Positions 45,746-55,241 of a stretch of 64,000 bases of DNA are shown here, in pieces; positions within the stretch are counted from its first letter, which is position 1, and the number at the start of each line of letters is the position of its first letter. The DNA is from Rivularia sp. MS3 (GTDB lineage: Bacteria; Cyanobacteriota; Cyanobacteriia; Cyanobacteriales; Nostocaceae). Below the pieces are notes generated by a model. That model saw only the letters and a list, made by a program, of their open reading frames with translations, ran no database searches and was not told where the DNA came from. The translations under genes and the position numbers were made by a program. The stretch is taken from contig JAHCMI010000050.1 in NCBI GenBank assembly GCA_019192545.1, positions 1 through 64,000 of the forward strand, read 5' to 3'.

Positions 45746-48129
45746 GTAAAGAACTAGAAATATTCAATAAAATTACAAATACTTGTTATCCGGTGCAGAA
45801 CAAAAACGCGAAAAACAAAAAAATCAAACAGTGGTTAGCTGTTTCTTTTTACTGCTTGCTAACAACTTCTTTGGTAGCGCTACCAATCTTTATTAACAAC
45901 GAACCCGCTCAAGCACGCAAATCTTCCTTGAGCTTGGTAAAACAAGGAAACAGACTTTTAAAGAAAGGGTGGGTAGACGACGCAATCCAAGTATTTCGTC
46001 GAGCTATCAAACGCAATCCTCAATCGTTACAGGCAAATTTAGGTTTGGCGATCGCCTATAAGCGGGCTGGGAATATCAATGCTGCTTGGGATTCTTATCA
46101 GCGTGTATTGTCTATCGATCCTAATAACCAATTAGCTCTTAAAACTATTGGCTTGTTTGGAACTTATCGTCCCCAATGGCAAGTTGGAGGTATAAAGGCT
46201 CTAAATACTTTATTAAATCTGAGTCCGAATGATTTTCAAGCTCGGAGTCTCAGAGCTTTACTTTATTATTATCAAGGCAGAATCAACGATTCAGTAGCAG
46301 ATTACCAGATTTTGCTTACCAATAATCCCACACCAGAGATAATTGTAGGGGCTGCGGAAACTTATACTTATGCTCAAAACTATACCGAAGCAATAGAACT
46401 GTTTCAACGCTACCTTTCAACTGGCAGAAATCTAAGTGCAAATGCAGCCATTGCCTACGGTAGAGCTTTGCAAAAAACTGGCAATCCCACACAAGCCATA
46501 GAAATACTCGAAGCTCAATTACGTGGTTCTAATAGTTCTGATTCTTTGGCGCTGACGGCTCGGGCTGAATTATCCCAGGCTTATCTTGCTAACAACCAAC
46601 AAGCCCAGGCTTTAGCTGTATTACAACCTCTACGAAGTAGACAAGATGCGGTTTTACTATTAGCTGGTGCCTTAAACGAAATACGCAAGCGCACAAACGA
46701 TTCCGCTTTAGCAGAAGAAGTAGCCAGTTTATACCAGCAAGCATTGGCAAATAATCCCAATCCTTCACCTTTGTTACTACTGCAAGTTGCCGATGTATTT
46801 TCTGGTTTACCAAAAGGAGAGAAAATCGCCCTACAGCTTTACCAACAGGCTGGAGCCAAATTACCAAACGACAAAAGTTTGGTGTTGCGCCAACTAGCTT
46901 TAGAGAACAAGCTGGGCTTAATTAATCAAAATTCTTTCGAGGGTAGATTGACTCAGGCATTACAAAACCCGCCTCAAGATGCAGTCGAATTACAAAAATT
47001 TGCCAGCGCTTTAGTACAAATTAATACTCGCAATCCGGAATTTATTCCTGGGTACCGAAGTATATTGCGAACAGGAGTAGATGCTCCTTTTCTGAATTTC
47101 CGCATTGCTCAAATGTATTTGCAGCAAAAAGATACAATTGCTGCCAGAAGTGCTTTAGCCGCATATACAGCTACTCGTGAAGGAACAAATAGTTTAGCTG
47201 CTCAGTTGTTAGCAGCAGAAATTGAGCTACAAGAAGGAAATATAGAGGCTAGTGCCAGACGCTACCAAGCCGTACTTAACACTAACCCAGATAACGATGA
47301 GATTACCGACGGTGCTTTACGAGCATTAGCGGGGCTGCGTTCGCAACAAAAGCGTTTCGATCAAGCTTTAGGTTATTACAATCAACTATTAGCTCGTCAA
47401 CCGCAAAATCCCACATATCAATTAGGACAAATTAGCGTAGGCTATCAAGCTAATAAAATCAATCAGCAGCAAGCAACTACAGTACTTAATAACTGGTTAG
47501 CAACTCAGAAAGCGACTTCAACTCCCCCGGAATTATATAGCTTGGTGGGACAACTGCCAGCTGCGGCAAAATGGGAGCCTCTGTATAAATACCTTTTGCA
47601 ATTAGAACCTAACAACATACAAATCCAAGAGCGTTGGTTGCAGGTTGTAGCTCAACGCAATCCAGCAAAAGCAAAAGCATTAGTTAAACAGTTTGCAGCA
47701 GCGAGTCAAAGTAATTCGACTTTAGTGGAAGGACAATTATCTAAAGCAATAGGGGATTTGAATTTAGCGGGAATAGCCTACGAAAAGGTTTTGACAAACC
47801 AGCCAGATAATATGGATGCTCTTGCGGCTTTAGGAGGAATTCGTTTTGAACAACGTCGTTACGAAGCAGCAGAGAAAATTTACTCCCAGATGCTAATGCA
47901 AAAACCCCAAGATCCAGAAGCTAGGATGGCGATCGCCGATTTGAATACCATTTTAGATAAACCTTTAGCTGCCCTAGCTCAGATGGAGCAATTACAAATT
48001 CAACAAATGTCTCAAGGTGTAACAGATGAAAAAGTAGCAGGAAAAATGCAGAAACTCCAGGAAGATTTTCTGCTGCGACGCGGTTTTCAACCTTTTTGGG
48101 AAGATCCAAATCGTAGGATTCGTAATTAG
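45742..48129 (+). CDS. TPR protein, BcsC-like periplasmic part
   Basis: The 795-residue protein has an N-terminal hydrophobic segment (about 29-50) with AQA after it, so it is exported. About 15 or more TPR-like helical repeats fill the rest (for example WVDDAIQVFRRAIKRNPQSLQANLGLAIAYKRAGNINAAWDSY). There is no barrel at the C-terminus. In proteobacteria, BcsC has the same TPR superhelix fused to a barrel; here the barrel is the preceding gene. ATGA overlap couples the two. I infer a periplasmic scaffold that guides glucan to the outer membrane. Confidence 0.85.
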   Translation: MSKELEIFNKITNTCYPVQNKNAKNKKIKQWLAVSFYCLLTTSLVALPIFINNEPAQARKSSLSLVKQGNRLLKKGWVDDAIQVFRRAIKRNPQSLQANLGLAIAYKRAGNINAAWDSYQRVLSIDPNNQLALKTIGLFGTYRPQWQVGGIKALNTLLNLSPNDFQARSLRALLYYYQGRINDSVADYQILLTNNPTPEIIVGAAETYTYAQNYTEAIELFQRYLSTGRNLSANAAIAYGRALQKTGNPTQAIEILEAQLRGSNSSDSLALTARAELSQAYLANNQQAQALAVLQPLRSRQDAVLLLAGALNEIRKRTNDSALAEEVASLYQQALANNPNPSPLLLLQVADVFSGLPKGEKIALQLYQQAGAKLPNDKSLVLRQLALENKLGLINQNSFEGRLTQALQNPPQDAVELQKFASALVQINTRNPEFIPGYRSILRTGVDAPFLNFRIAQMYLQQKDTIAARSALAAYTATREGTNSLAAQLLAAEIELQEGNIEASARRYQAVLNTNPDNDEITDGALRALAGLRSQQKRFDQALGYYNQLLARQPQNPTYQLGQISVGYQANKINQQQATTVLNNWLATQKATSTPPELYSLVGQLPAAAKWEPLYKYLLQLEPNNIQIQERWLQVVAQRNPAKAKALVKQFAAASQSNSTLVEGQLSKAIGDLNLAGIAYEKVLTNQPDNMDALAALGGIRFEQRRYEAAEKIYSQMLMQKPQDPEARMAIADLNTILDKPLAALAQMEQLQIQQMSQGVTDEKVAGKMQKLQEDFLLRRGFQPFWEDPNRRIRN

Positions 48130-48274
48130 TAATTGTCTTTAGCGATCGTCAATGAAATGTAGCAATCGAGAGTTAATTATTGGCAACATCAAAGGAATAA
48201 TCAAATTTAGTATTCAATCAAAAAGATTTAGTTTGCCCAACTTTCGCTAATACCTCATCAATCCAACTGTATTT

Positions 48275-49531
48275 ATGATGCGATATTTGCCATTAATAGC
48301 GGCGATAGTTAGCCAAATCGGCTTATACTCTTGCAATCATGATTCTTCAGCAGTCAGCTTTTCGGCCTCGAACCAGCAAAATTCGATGCCTTCATTTACT
48401 CCATTGTCAACTGACGATAATTACGACGCATTTCTTGAGGCTTTACCAGAACAAACTCAAAATCGGGAATTATTAGCAAAAAGTTGGAGCAGCTATCGCC
48501 GATTGTTTATACAAAGCGATGGTCGAGTAATTGATTTTCAAGCTAAAGATAGATCTACCAGCGAAGGTCAAGCTTATGCAATGCTGCGAGCAGTTTTAAT
48601 CGATGATGCTGCAACTTTTGCCAAAACTTTAAATTGGGCAGAGAATAATTTGCAACGCCAACAGAACGATAGTCTGTGGGCTTGGAAATGGGGGAGAAAG
48701 AAAGATGGTAGTTGGGGCACTATCGACAGTAACTTTGCTAGCGATGCAGATATTGATGCCATAACAGCCTTGATTTTTGCTTATAGACGATGGCAAAATC
48801 CTCAATATCTAGAACTAGCTCGGATAAAATTGCGGGACTTGTGGAAACTATCTACTTTTACCGATAGCAGCCAAAAACGCTACTTATTACCTGGCCCTAG
48901 TCATGCCTTTGTTCGCAATTCATCTACTATTTATCTCAATCCTTCTTACTTAGCTCCCTATGCTTTTCGGATTTTTGCTCAAATCGATCCAGAACGCGAT
49001 TGGTTGAGCTTAGTAGACAGTAGTTATCAGGTGCTGGAGAAATCATTAAAGCTTTCTGCTGTGGGGTTACCTAGCGACTGGGTGGGATTAAATCTCGAAA
49101 CTAAAGAATTTTTCGCCTTGCCTGCTGCGAGCAATATTCAAACTGTATACAGTTTTGATGCTTACCGAATTTGGTGGCGAATCGCTCTTGACGCTACATG
49201 GTTTAATTCATCTCAAGCAAAAAGCTATCTTCAAAAATCTAGTCAACATCTTCAAAAAGAATGGCAGCAAAAATCTTACTTACTTGCAAGTATTGATTTA
49301 CAAGGAAAGCCATTAGTAGATTATGAAGCAACGTCACAATACGCAATGTTTCACGTGGCTATGAGGATTTTAAAACCGAATATAGCTCAAGAAATATTAG
49401 TAAAAAAAATATTACCTAAGTATCAAAAAGGAACTTGGGGAGACCGCTCGGCTTACTATACCCAAAACTTGGCTTGGTTAAGCTTATTTAATCCTTCAGA
49501 TATACCTCAAAAATTGATTCAGAAGGAATAG
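48275..49531 (+). CDS. bcsZ: GH8 endoglucanase (BcsZ-like), lipoprotein
   Basis: The 418-residue protein belongs to glycoside hydrolase family 8. The acid is Glu97 in STSEGQAYAML, and the SDADID motif is at 156-161. W-rich substrate-cleft segments are WAWKWGRKKDGSWG and TWGDRSAYYTQNLAWL. Its start shows a lipobox LYSC with Cys20, so it is likely membrane-anchored, unlike the soluble BcsZ of Escherichia coli. GH8 cellulases of bcs operons trim or edit the emerging glucan. It lies between the TPR gene and bcsB. Confidence 0.9.
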   Translation: MMRYLPLIAAIVSQIGLYSCNHDSSAVSFSASNQQNSMPSFTPLSTDDNYDAFLEALPEQTQNRELLAKSWSSYRRLFIQSDGRVIDFQAKDRSTSEGQAYAMLRAVLIDDAATFAKTLNWAENNLQRQQNDSLWAWKWGRKKDGSWGTIDSNFASDADIDAITALIFAYRRWQNPQYLELARIKLRDLWKLSTFTDSSQKRYLLPGPSHAFVRNSSTIYLNPSYLAPYAFRIFAQIDPERDWLSLVDSSYQVLEKSLKLSAVGLPSDWVGLNLETKEFFALPAASNIQTVYSFDAYRIWWRIALDATWFNSSQAKSYLQKSSQHLQKEWQQKSYLLASIDLQGKPLVDYEATSQYAMFHVAMRILKPNIAQEILVKKILPKYQKGTWGDRSAYYTQNLAWLSLFNPSDIPQKLIQKE

Positions 49532-49611
49532 AAAATTTCAGCAACAGGACAAATCTACTTCAGTATTTTTACTTACACATATTCGTAAACTAATAATTAC
49601 ACCATCACCAA

Positions 49612-51948
49612 ATGAAGCGACTACTTTATCTTTCCCAAGCTAGTACTCAAATATTTATCATTTTTTGTTCGCTTTTGATGTCCCCTTATTCTGCGTTAAA
49701 CGCTCAAGCCGTCGAACAAGAAAGCTTGATAGCTCAAGCAGATACTTCAGAGATAGAAGATACAGATTCCACTTCTAAGACTGCGACTACCGGGAAGGCA
49801 ATAACTCATAATTTAGAATTTAATCGCGCTCCGATTGTGGGTAACCGGATGCGCCTGCGAGGAATTTATTCTCAAGGTCGTTTGGGCTTTACTCGTCCCC
49901 GTGCTTGGAATATAGGAAATGTAAAAGCTTCGATTCGCTTCCAACATTCACCCGCACTTTACGCCAATCGCTCTAACTTGACTGTTTTGGTCAACGATAC
50001 AGCCGTCGGTAGCGTACCTCTTAACCGCAAAAATTCTCAAATTGGCGAACTACTGGTTAATATTCCACCAAAGTTGCTTCAAGATTATAACGAATTAAAA
50101 ATAGTTGCTCAGCAAAATAATTCGGAAATTTGTACGAATCCTAACGATCCTAATCTTTGGACGGAGATTCTTCCCGATTCAAAATTAGTTTTTAATTATC
50201 AACGAAAGCCAGTTGCAGAGAATTTCAGCCGTTATCCTTATCCTATTTTTGACAAGCTAGGTTTAGAAGCTAGTAAAATCAATTATCTACAGCCAACCAA
50301 GGTCGATCCAACATGGTTAACCGCAGCATCACGACTGCAAGCTTCATTAGGTAGAAAGGCTGATTTCCGTTCTTTAGATACAGACTTAGTAACGGATATC
50401 ACAAAAGTTAAATCCGACGAAAAAGTAGTCATCATCGGTACTCCCCAAGAACAACCAGCTTTAGCAGAAATAGATTTACCAATTACAGTCGAAGGAAATA
50501 AAATCCTTAATAAAGAACAAACCGTAGTACCGGAAGACCGGGGAGTTCTGATAATGACTACCACCGAAAGCGGCGCTCCCCTACTAATAGCTACCGGTAA
50601 CGGCAAAGCCGGAGTCGAGAAAGCTATTAAGTTTTTAGTACAATCGGATACCAGTAAAATGGGTAGCGGTCAAGTTGTCGTTGTTGATAAAGTTCCAGAA
50701 TTACCGACTCCTGGGGCACGTCAATGGCCTCGTTACTTACCCGAGAAAAACTCTTTTCAACTCAGCGAAATTACGGCAGCAAACGAAGAGAAATATAAAG
50801 ATGTAACTGTACGGGGAGCGGGAGCGCCAGCAGTCGAAATTGATTTTCGAGCCTTGCCAGACGACCGTTTTTTACGCGGTAGTTCTATGAATTTAGTTTA
50901 CAGCTACGGTCCTCAACTCAACCCCAGAACTTCTGCGGTTGAAGTATTACTAGATGGCAACTTCATTGGTGGCGAACGTTTATCTTCCGAATCGGGAGAG
51001 ACTCGTAAAACTTTAAAGGTTGATTTACCTCCTAAATTAATTAAACCCAATTCCAAAATTGAAGTATTCTTCCGCATGAATGCGAGAGAACCTTTTAATA
51101 ACGAAAGCTGTATTTACGCTCCCGACCAACAATTAACAGGTACGCTGCATAACGAAACTAGCTTCGATCTCAAGCGTGAAACCTCTGCAACATTACCAAA
51201 TCTAAAGTTGCTGCAATTTGGTTTTCCTTTTGCATCTCCTCAAGACTTATCCGAAACAACAATCGTTGTTCCCAACAATCCTTCTAAAACCAATGTATTG
51301 ACTTTGTTGGAGTTTAGCGAACGTTTAGGTCGTCTTTCTCAAGCTCCTTCAGTGAAGCTCGATGTTTATACTCCCGATACATTGTCTAATGACGAGTCAG
51401 CGAAAAATAATCATATCGTTGCAATTGGCACCCAGAATAATTTTCCAATATCAGAAGCTCTCGAAAAGAGTCAAGGGTTAAATTTGAGCCAGTCATTTAT
51501 CCGTTTATTTGGCAACGAAAAAGACAAAGAACAGGTAAAGCTGCAAATTCCTCAAGATTCCCAAGGTATGATTAAGCAAATCATTTCTCCTTGGAATAAC
51601 GATCGCGTAGTTTTAGCTTTGACTGCTCAAACAGATAATGGTTTAGATAGAGTCAGACAAGTTTTAGATCGCGATCCTTGGTTCTTTCAGTTAAAACAAG
51701 ACACCGTATTAATTAGCAGCGATGAAAAAGAGCCAAATGCTTATGATGACAATGCATTTGAATTAAGCTTTTTCAATAATGCTCCTAAGACTCGTCGGCT
51801 AGATAAAAGCAACCCACTAAGCAAGACTTCTCGAATGTTTCAAGAAAATTGGCTGTTTCTACCCGTGGGTATTATCGGTTTATCCCTGATACTTTACGGC
51901 ATTGCCCAGCTATATCTGAAGCGCGTGAATGTCAACGATAAAGATTAA
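49612..51948 (+). CDS. bcsB: Cellulose synthase regulatory subunit BcsB
   Basis: The 778-residue protein has a signal peptide (about 1-33), two repeats of carbohydrate-binding/flavodoxin-like modules and one C-terminal membrane helix (about 747-768, WLFLPVGIIGLSLILYGIAQLYL). Motifs of BcsB are visible: MRLRGIYSQGRLGFTRPRAWNIGNVKASIRFQHSP and LNPRTSAVEVLLDGNFIGG. BcsB holds BcsA in the inner membrane and receives the glucan in the periplasm. It is 80 bp after the GH8 gene. Two repeat elements separate it from bcsA. Confidence 0.93.
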   Translation: MKRLLYLSQASTQIFIIFCSLLMSPYSALNAQAVEQESLIAQADTSEIEDTDSTSKTATTGKAITHNLEFNRAPIVGNRMRLRGIYSQGRLGFTRPRAWNIGNVKASIRFQHSPALYANRSNLTVLVNDTAVGSVPLNRKNSQIGELLVNIPPKLLQDYNELKIVAQQNNSEICTNPNDPNLWTEILPDSKLVFNYQRKPVAENFSRYPYPIFDKLGLEASKINYLQPTKVDPTWLTAASRLQASLGRKADFRSLDTDLVTDITKVKSDEKVVIIGTPQEQPALAEIDLPITVEGNKILNKEQTVVPEDRGVLIMTTTESGAPLLIATGNGKAGVEKAIKFLVQSDTSKMGSGQVVVVDKVPELPTPGARQWPRYLPEKNSFQLSEITAANEEKYKDVTVRGAGAPAVEIDFRALPDDRFLRGSSMNLVYSYGPQLNPRTSAVEVLLDGNFIGGERLSSESGETRKTLKVDLPPKLIKPNSKIEVFFRMNAREPFNNESCIYAPDQQLTGTLHNETSFDLKRETSATLPNLKLLQFGFPFASPQDLSETTIVVPNNPSKTNVLTLLEFSERLGRLSQAPSVKLDVYTPDTLSNDESAKNNHIVAIGTQNNFPISEALEKSQGLNLSQSFIRLFGNEKDKEQVKLQIPQDSQGMIKQIISPWNNDRVVLALTAQTDNGLDRVRQVLDRDPWFFQLKQDTVLISSDEKEPNAYDDNAFELSFFNNAPKTRRLDKSNPLSKTSRMFQENWLFLPVGIIGLSLILYGIAQLYLKRVNVNDKD

Positions 51949-51998
51949 AGCTTCAAGTTTAATAGGAAGTTTTGATTAATTTTGGCGGTAGAGGCGTT

Positions 51999-52130
51999 AT
52001 ATAGCAGTTTTCACTTCAATGCAATACAGTTCAAATTCATTCTTTTCCTTCTCCTTGATAAGGAGAGGGATGCCCGCAGGGCAGGGTGAGGTAATAGTGT
52101 ATTCGACTCAACTGAAATTCGCTATATATA
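51999..52130. repeat. MITE-like repeat, family 2, between bcsB and bcsA
   Basis: TATAGCAGTTTTCACTTCAA at the left pairs imperfectly with the right end AACTGAAATTCGCTATATA. The interior hairpins CTCCTTGATAAGGAG and TGCCCGCAGGGCA match the 52-bp tandem units at 9871-10070. Confidence 0.7.
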
Positions 52131-52133
52131 ACC

Positions 52134-52256
52134 AGGACTTACGCAATTGTCACAACACTCAGGTGGTGCGTGACACTAAAAACATTATTACTACGTTGAA
52201 AATTAGTTAAAGTGTCACAGCACCCTACAACAAGATATGTCGTTTGCGTAAGTCCT
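52134..52256. mobile_element. 123-bp MITE, family 1, copy B
   Basis: It has the same perfect 13-bp terminal inverted repeat as copy A. It is its reverse complement with a single substitution (CAGCACCC here, CAGCGCCC in A). It lies 3 bp after a family 2 repeat, in the spacer between bcsB and bcsA. Confidence 0.9.
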
Positions 52257-52429
52257 AATAACGTCTCCAAAATTTCTTAGCTTTCCTTATGTCTTTTCTC
52301 TGTAATTGTTGAACAGAGAAAGACTTTTAAATTGTCTATACGATTACTGTTATTTTTGCTTTTGTTTCATCTTCTTGGTGACATTTACACAAATTACAAA
52401 TTACATCAAGTCAAAATTCTAAATTAAAG

Positions 52430-55042
52430 ATGTCCTATTCATCAAACAGCGAGCCGAGAAAAAAGCGTAACTTATTAAATCCAGGTGTGTGGTTAACCGA
52501 CTTGACACCAAGATTTTTTGACCGTTCTTTAGATAAATTAGGTCTAAAAAGTTTTAAATGGTTAACAGTCTTAATACTATTAATTTCAGCACCTTTAATT
52601 ATTACACCTGTCGAATTATGGCAACAAGGCGCGATCGCCTTATTTCTAATTATTATCGGGCAACTGGTTGTCAGAGCAGAAAAAGACGAACCATCTAAAG
52701 AAATTACCCACTATTACCATTTGTTCATGGTGTGGCTAAGTTTGGTAACTACTATGCGTTACCTCTTCTACCGCACTTCTTATACTTTGAATTTTGATAC
52801 CTGGGTTAACAGTATTGCCTGTGTTGTTTTGTTCGTGGCCGAACTGTACGCGATTTTGACTTTAGTACTGGCATATTTCCAAACTTTACAAGTTAAAGAA
52901 CGCCAGCCGGTAAATTTAGCTCAGATACCAGTAGACGAATGGTTCAACGTTGATATTTATATTCCTACCTATAACGAGGATGTTAGTATTGTTCGTAAAA
53001 CTGCCTTAGCAGCTAAGAAATGTGAATACGCTCCTGGTAAGAAAAAAGTTTATATTCTTGATGATGGTCGTCCTGAAAGATACAAAGTAAACGACCCCCG
53101 TCGAGAAAAATTTCGTGCTAGACGGGAAGAGTTGAAACAAATGTGTGCTGAAATCGGCTGCATTCATCTAACTCGGGATAATAACAATCATGCCAAAGCA
53201 GGTAATATCAATCATGCTTTTAGTAAAACAGATGGCGACTTAGTATTAATTTTAGACTGCGACCATATTCCATCGCGTCAATTTCTATTGCATACAGTCG
53301 GCTTTTTCTACGACTCCAAAGTTTCTTTTGTGCAAACTCCTCACTGGTTTTACAATCCCGACCCCTTCGAGCGTAATTTGCTCACAAAAGGTAAAATTCC
53401 CGTTAATAACGAATTGTTTTATAAAGTAATCCAAAAAGGTAATGACTTTTGGAATGCTTCATTTTTCTGCGGTTCGGCGGCGGTAATTCGTAAATCTCAT
53501 GCCTTAGAAATTGGCGGAATTGCAGTAGAAACTGTAACAGAAGATTGTCATACAGCATTAAGACTGCATTCGCGGGGTTATAAATCTATTTACTACGACA
53601 AAATCATGGTTGCGGGATTAGCTCCCGAAACTTACCCAGCTTACTTAGGTCAGCAAATACGCTGGGCTAGAGGCATGGCACAGATTTTACGTCTGGAAAA
53701 TCCGCTGTTTAACCGCAAACTCAAATTAACAATTCCTCAAAGAATTTGTTACTTTAGCGCCACTTCCCACTTTTTGTATGGTTTTCCTCGCATAGTATAT
53801 GCAATCATTCCCACGCTGTTTTTACTGTTTGGTGTCAACCCAGTTGAAGGTTTGGGTTTAGAAACTCTTGCTTATGCAATTCCCCATATTACCCTTTCTC
53901 TAAGTACTAACTACATCATTCACAAACGCGCTCGCTTTAGCTTCTGGAATGAAGTGTTTGAATTTGTCATGTCTTTCCAAGTCGGTTGGGTGACATTACT
54001 AGCGTTAATCAATCCCAAACTAGGTTCCTTTAACGTTACCGATAAAGGTGTAAACGTTACTGAAAGAAGCTTTGATTGGAAATCAATGCTAGGTTTGATA
54101 ATCGTTACAGTACTTGTAGTCCTAGCTTTAATTGCCGTTCCTTTCTGGGCATTGCTTCGTCCAGAAGATTGGGAAGCTGTGTTGGTAAACACCCTGTGGT
54201 GCGTTCTAAACCTCATTTTGCTCGTAAGTGCTTTACTTGTTGCTTACGAACAACCGCAAATCCGTAGAGAACATCGCTTGGAACGTCGTCTTCCCGTTGA
54301 AATTTCCGGCAATAAGCAAACTATTATCGGCGAAACAATCAATATTTCCGAAAGCGGCGCTTTGATAGCTTTTAATTCCCAGTTAAATTTACCTGATGAG
54401 ATAGACATCCACATAAAAGGAGACTTTTCTAGAACAGTATCTCTCACCGCAAGAATTATGAGATTATCTCCTATTAGCAAAACAAGAAGCCATCTTGCAG
54501 TTGACTTTGTAAATCTAACTCAATCACAAAAAGATGACCTCAGCTTGATTTTGTATTGCGATGTCAAAGAATGGTATTCTCAAAAGCGTAAATTAGCAGA
54601 CCGACCGGTTGCTTCTCTCGGATTCATCACTACTAGTTTGTTGCGCTCCTTGCAAGATATTCAAATAACCAAACACAAGCAGATACGCAAACAAGTACAG
54701 GCATTTGGTGAATTATATTTAGACGGCGATCGCTTCACTGGAGTCACGACTGAATTAGGAGTAACGGGATTACGCTTAGAACTCGATAGCAGCAAAGCCA
54801 AATACAGTACTAAGGTGCTTGGACAAAATGATTTCTACAACATACAAGCCGTTAAACCAGCAGTAGGTTTGCTTTTGAGTAAAGACAAAAAAATCGACAT
54901 CTCACAATCAGGTAGATTTATTGCCGAAGTTGATACCTTAGAAAAAGATGGAACCGGCAAAATCACAATCGACCTAAAATTCCCAGATAGATTTAAAGAG
55001 CAACAGTTACCAAAAATCAAACAGCTTTTAGAACAGCTTTAA
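52430..55042 (+). CDS. bcsA: Cellulose synthase catalytic subunit (UDP-forming) with PilZ
   Basis: This is an 870-residue GT2 processive synthase. Catalytic motifs are DDGRPE (211-216), DCDH (Asp276/Asp278), FFCGSA (346-351), TED (370-372) and QQIRW (408-412). Membrane helices lie at about 40-150, 440-490 and 550-605. The PilZ domain (about 612-720) has RREHR (612-616) and NISESG (638-643), the c-di-GMP site. A further about 135 residues contain a second, degenerate PilZ-like piece (FGELYLDGDRFTGVTTELGVTGLRLEL). It makes beta-1,4-glucan from UDP-glucose and secretes it through the inner membrane. MITEs upstream may have separated it from the bcsB transcript. Confidence 0.95.
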   Translation: MSYSSNSEPRKKRNLLNPGVWLTDLTPRFFDRSLDKLGLKSFKWLTVLILLISAPLIITPVELWQQGAIALFLIIIGQLVVRAEKDEPSKEITHYYHLFMVWLSLVTTMRYLFYRTSYTLNFDTWVNSIACVVLFVAELYAILTLVLAYFQTLQVKERQPVNLAQIPVDEWFNVDIYIPTYNEDVSIVRKTALAAKKCEYAPGKKKVYILDDGRPERYKVNDPRREKFRARREELKQMCAEIGCIHLTRDNNNHAKAGNINHAFSKTDGDLVLILDCDHIPSRQFLLHTVGFFYDSKVSFVQTPHWFYNPDPFERNLLTKGKIPVNNELFYKVIQKGNDFWNASFFCGSAAVIRKSHALEIGGIAVETVTEDCHTALRLHSRGYKSIYYDKIMVAGLAPETYPAYLGQQIRWARGMAQILRLENPLFNRKLKLTIPQRICYFSATSHFLYGFPRIVYAIIPTLFLLFGVNPVEGLGLETLAYAIPHITLSLSTNYIIHKRARFSFWNEVFEFVMSFQVGWVTLLALINPKLGSFNVTDKGVNVTERSFDWKSMLGLIIVTVLVVLALIAVPFWALLRPEDWEAVLVNTLWCVLNLILLVSALLVAYEQPQIRREHRLERRLPVEISGNKQTIIGETINISESGALIAFNSQLNLPDEIDIHIKGDFSRTVSLTARIMRLSPISKTRSHLAVDFVNLTQSQKDDLSLILYCDVKEWYSQKRKLADRPVASLGFITTSLLRSLQDIQITKHKQIRKQVQAFGELYLDGDRFTGVTTELGVTGLRLELDSSKAKYSTKVLGQNDFYNIQAVKPAVGLLLSKDKKIDISQSGRFIAEVDTLEKDGTGKITIDLKFPDRFKEQQLPKIKQLLEQL

Positions 55043-55126
55043 AACTTAATTAGGAATGGGGCATTGGGGATTGGGCATTGGTAATTGGTAATAATTATTT
55101 ATTCTCCCCCCTCCCCTTACTAGCAA

Positions 55127-55241
55127 CAGTTAACTGCTAACTGCTCACTGCTAACTGCTCGCTGCTCGCTGCTCGCTGCTCACTGCTCGCTGCTAACTGC
55201 TCGCTGCTCGCTGCTCGCTGCTCACTGCTCGCTGCTCGCTG
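55127..55241. repeat. Long STRR cluster (CTGCTCG/CTGCTCA/CTGCTAA) entering a coding end
   Basis: About 16 tandem heptamers fill the gap between bcsA and the convergent histidine kinase. The last ones encode the kinase C-terminus (SASSEQ) and its stop. Confidence 0.9.

Noticed and set aside
52019-52210. Plus-strand frame of 63 codons between bcsB and bcsA
   Set aside because: It lies wholly inside the family 2 repeat and MITE copy B, so it is a by-product of the repeats.
55127-55241. Possible CRISPR array
   Set aside because: The units are 7 bp with no spacers; these are STRR heptamers. No cas gene is in the window.
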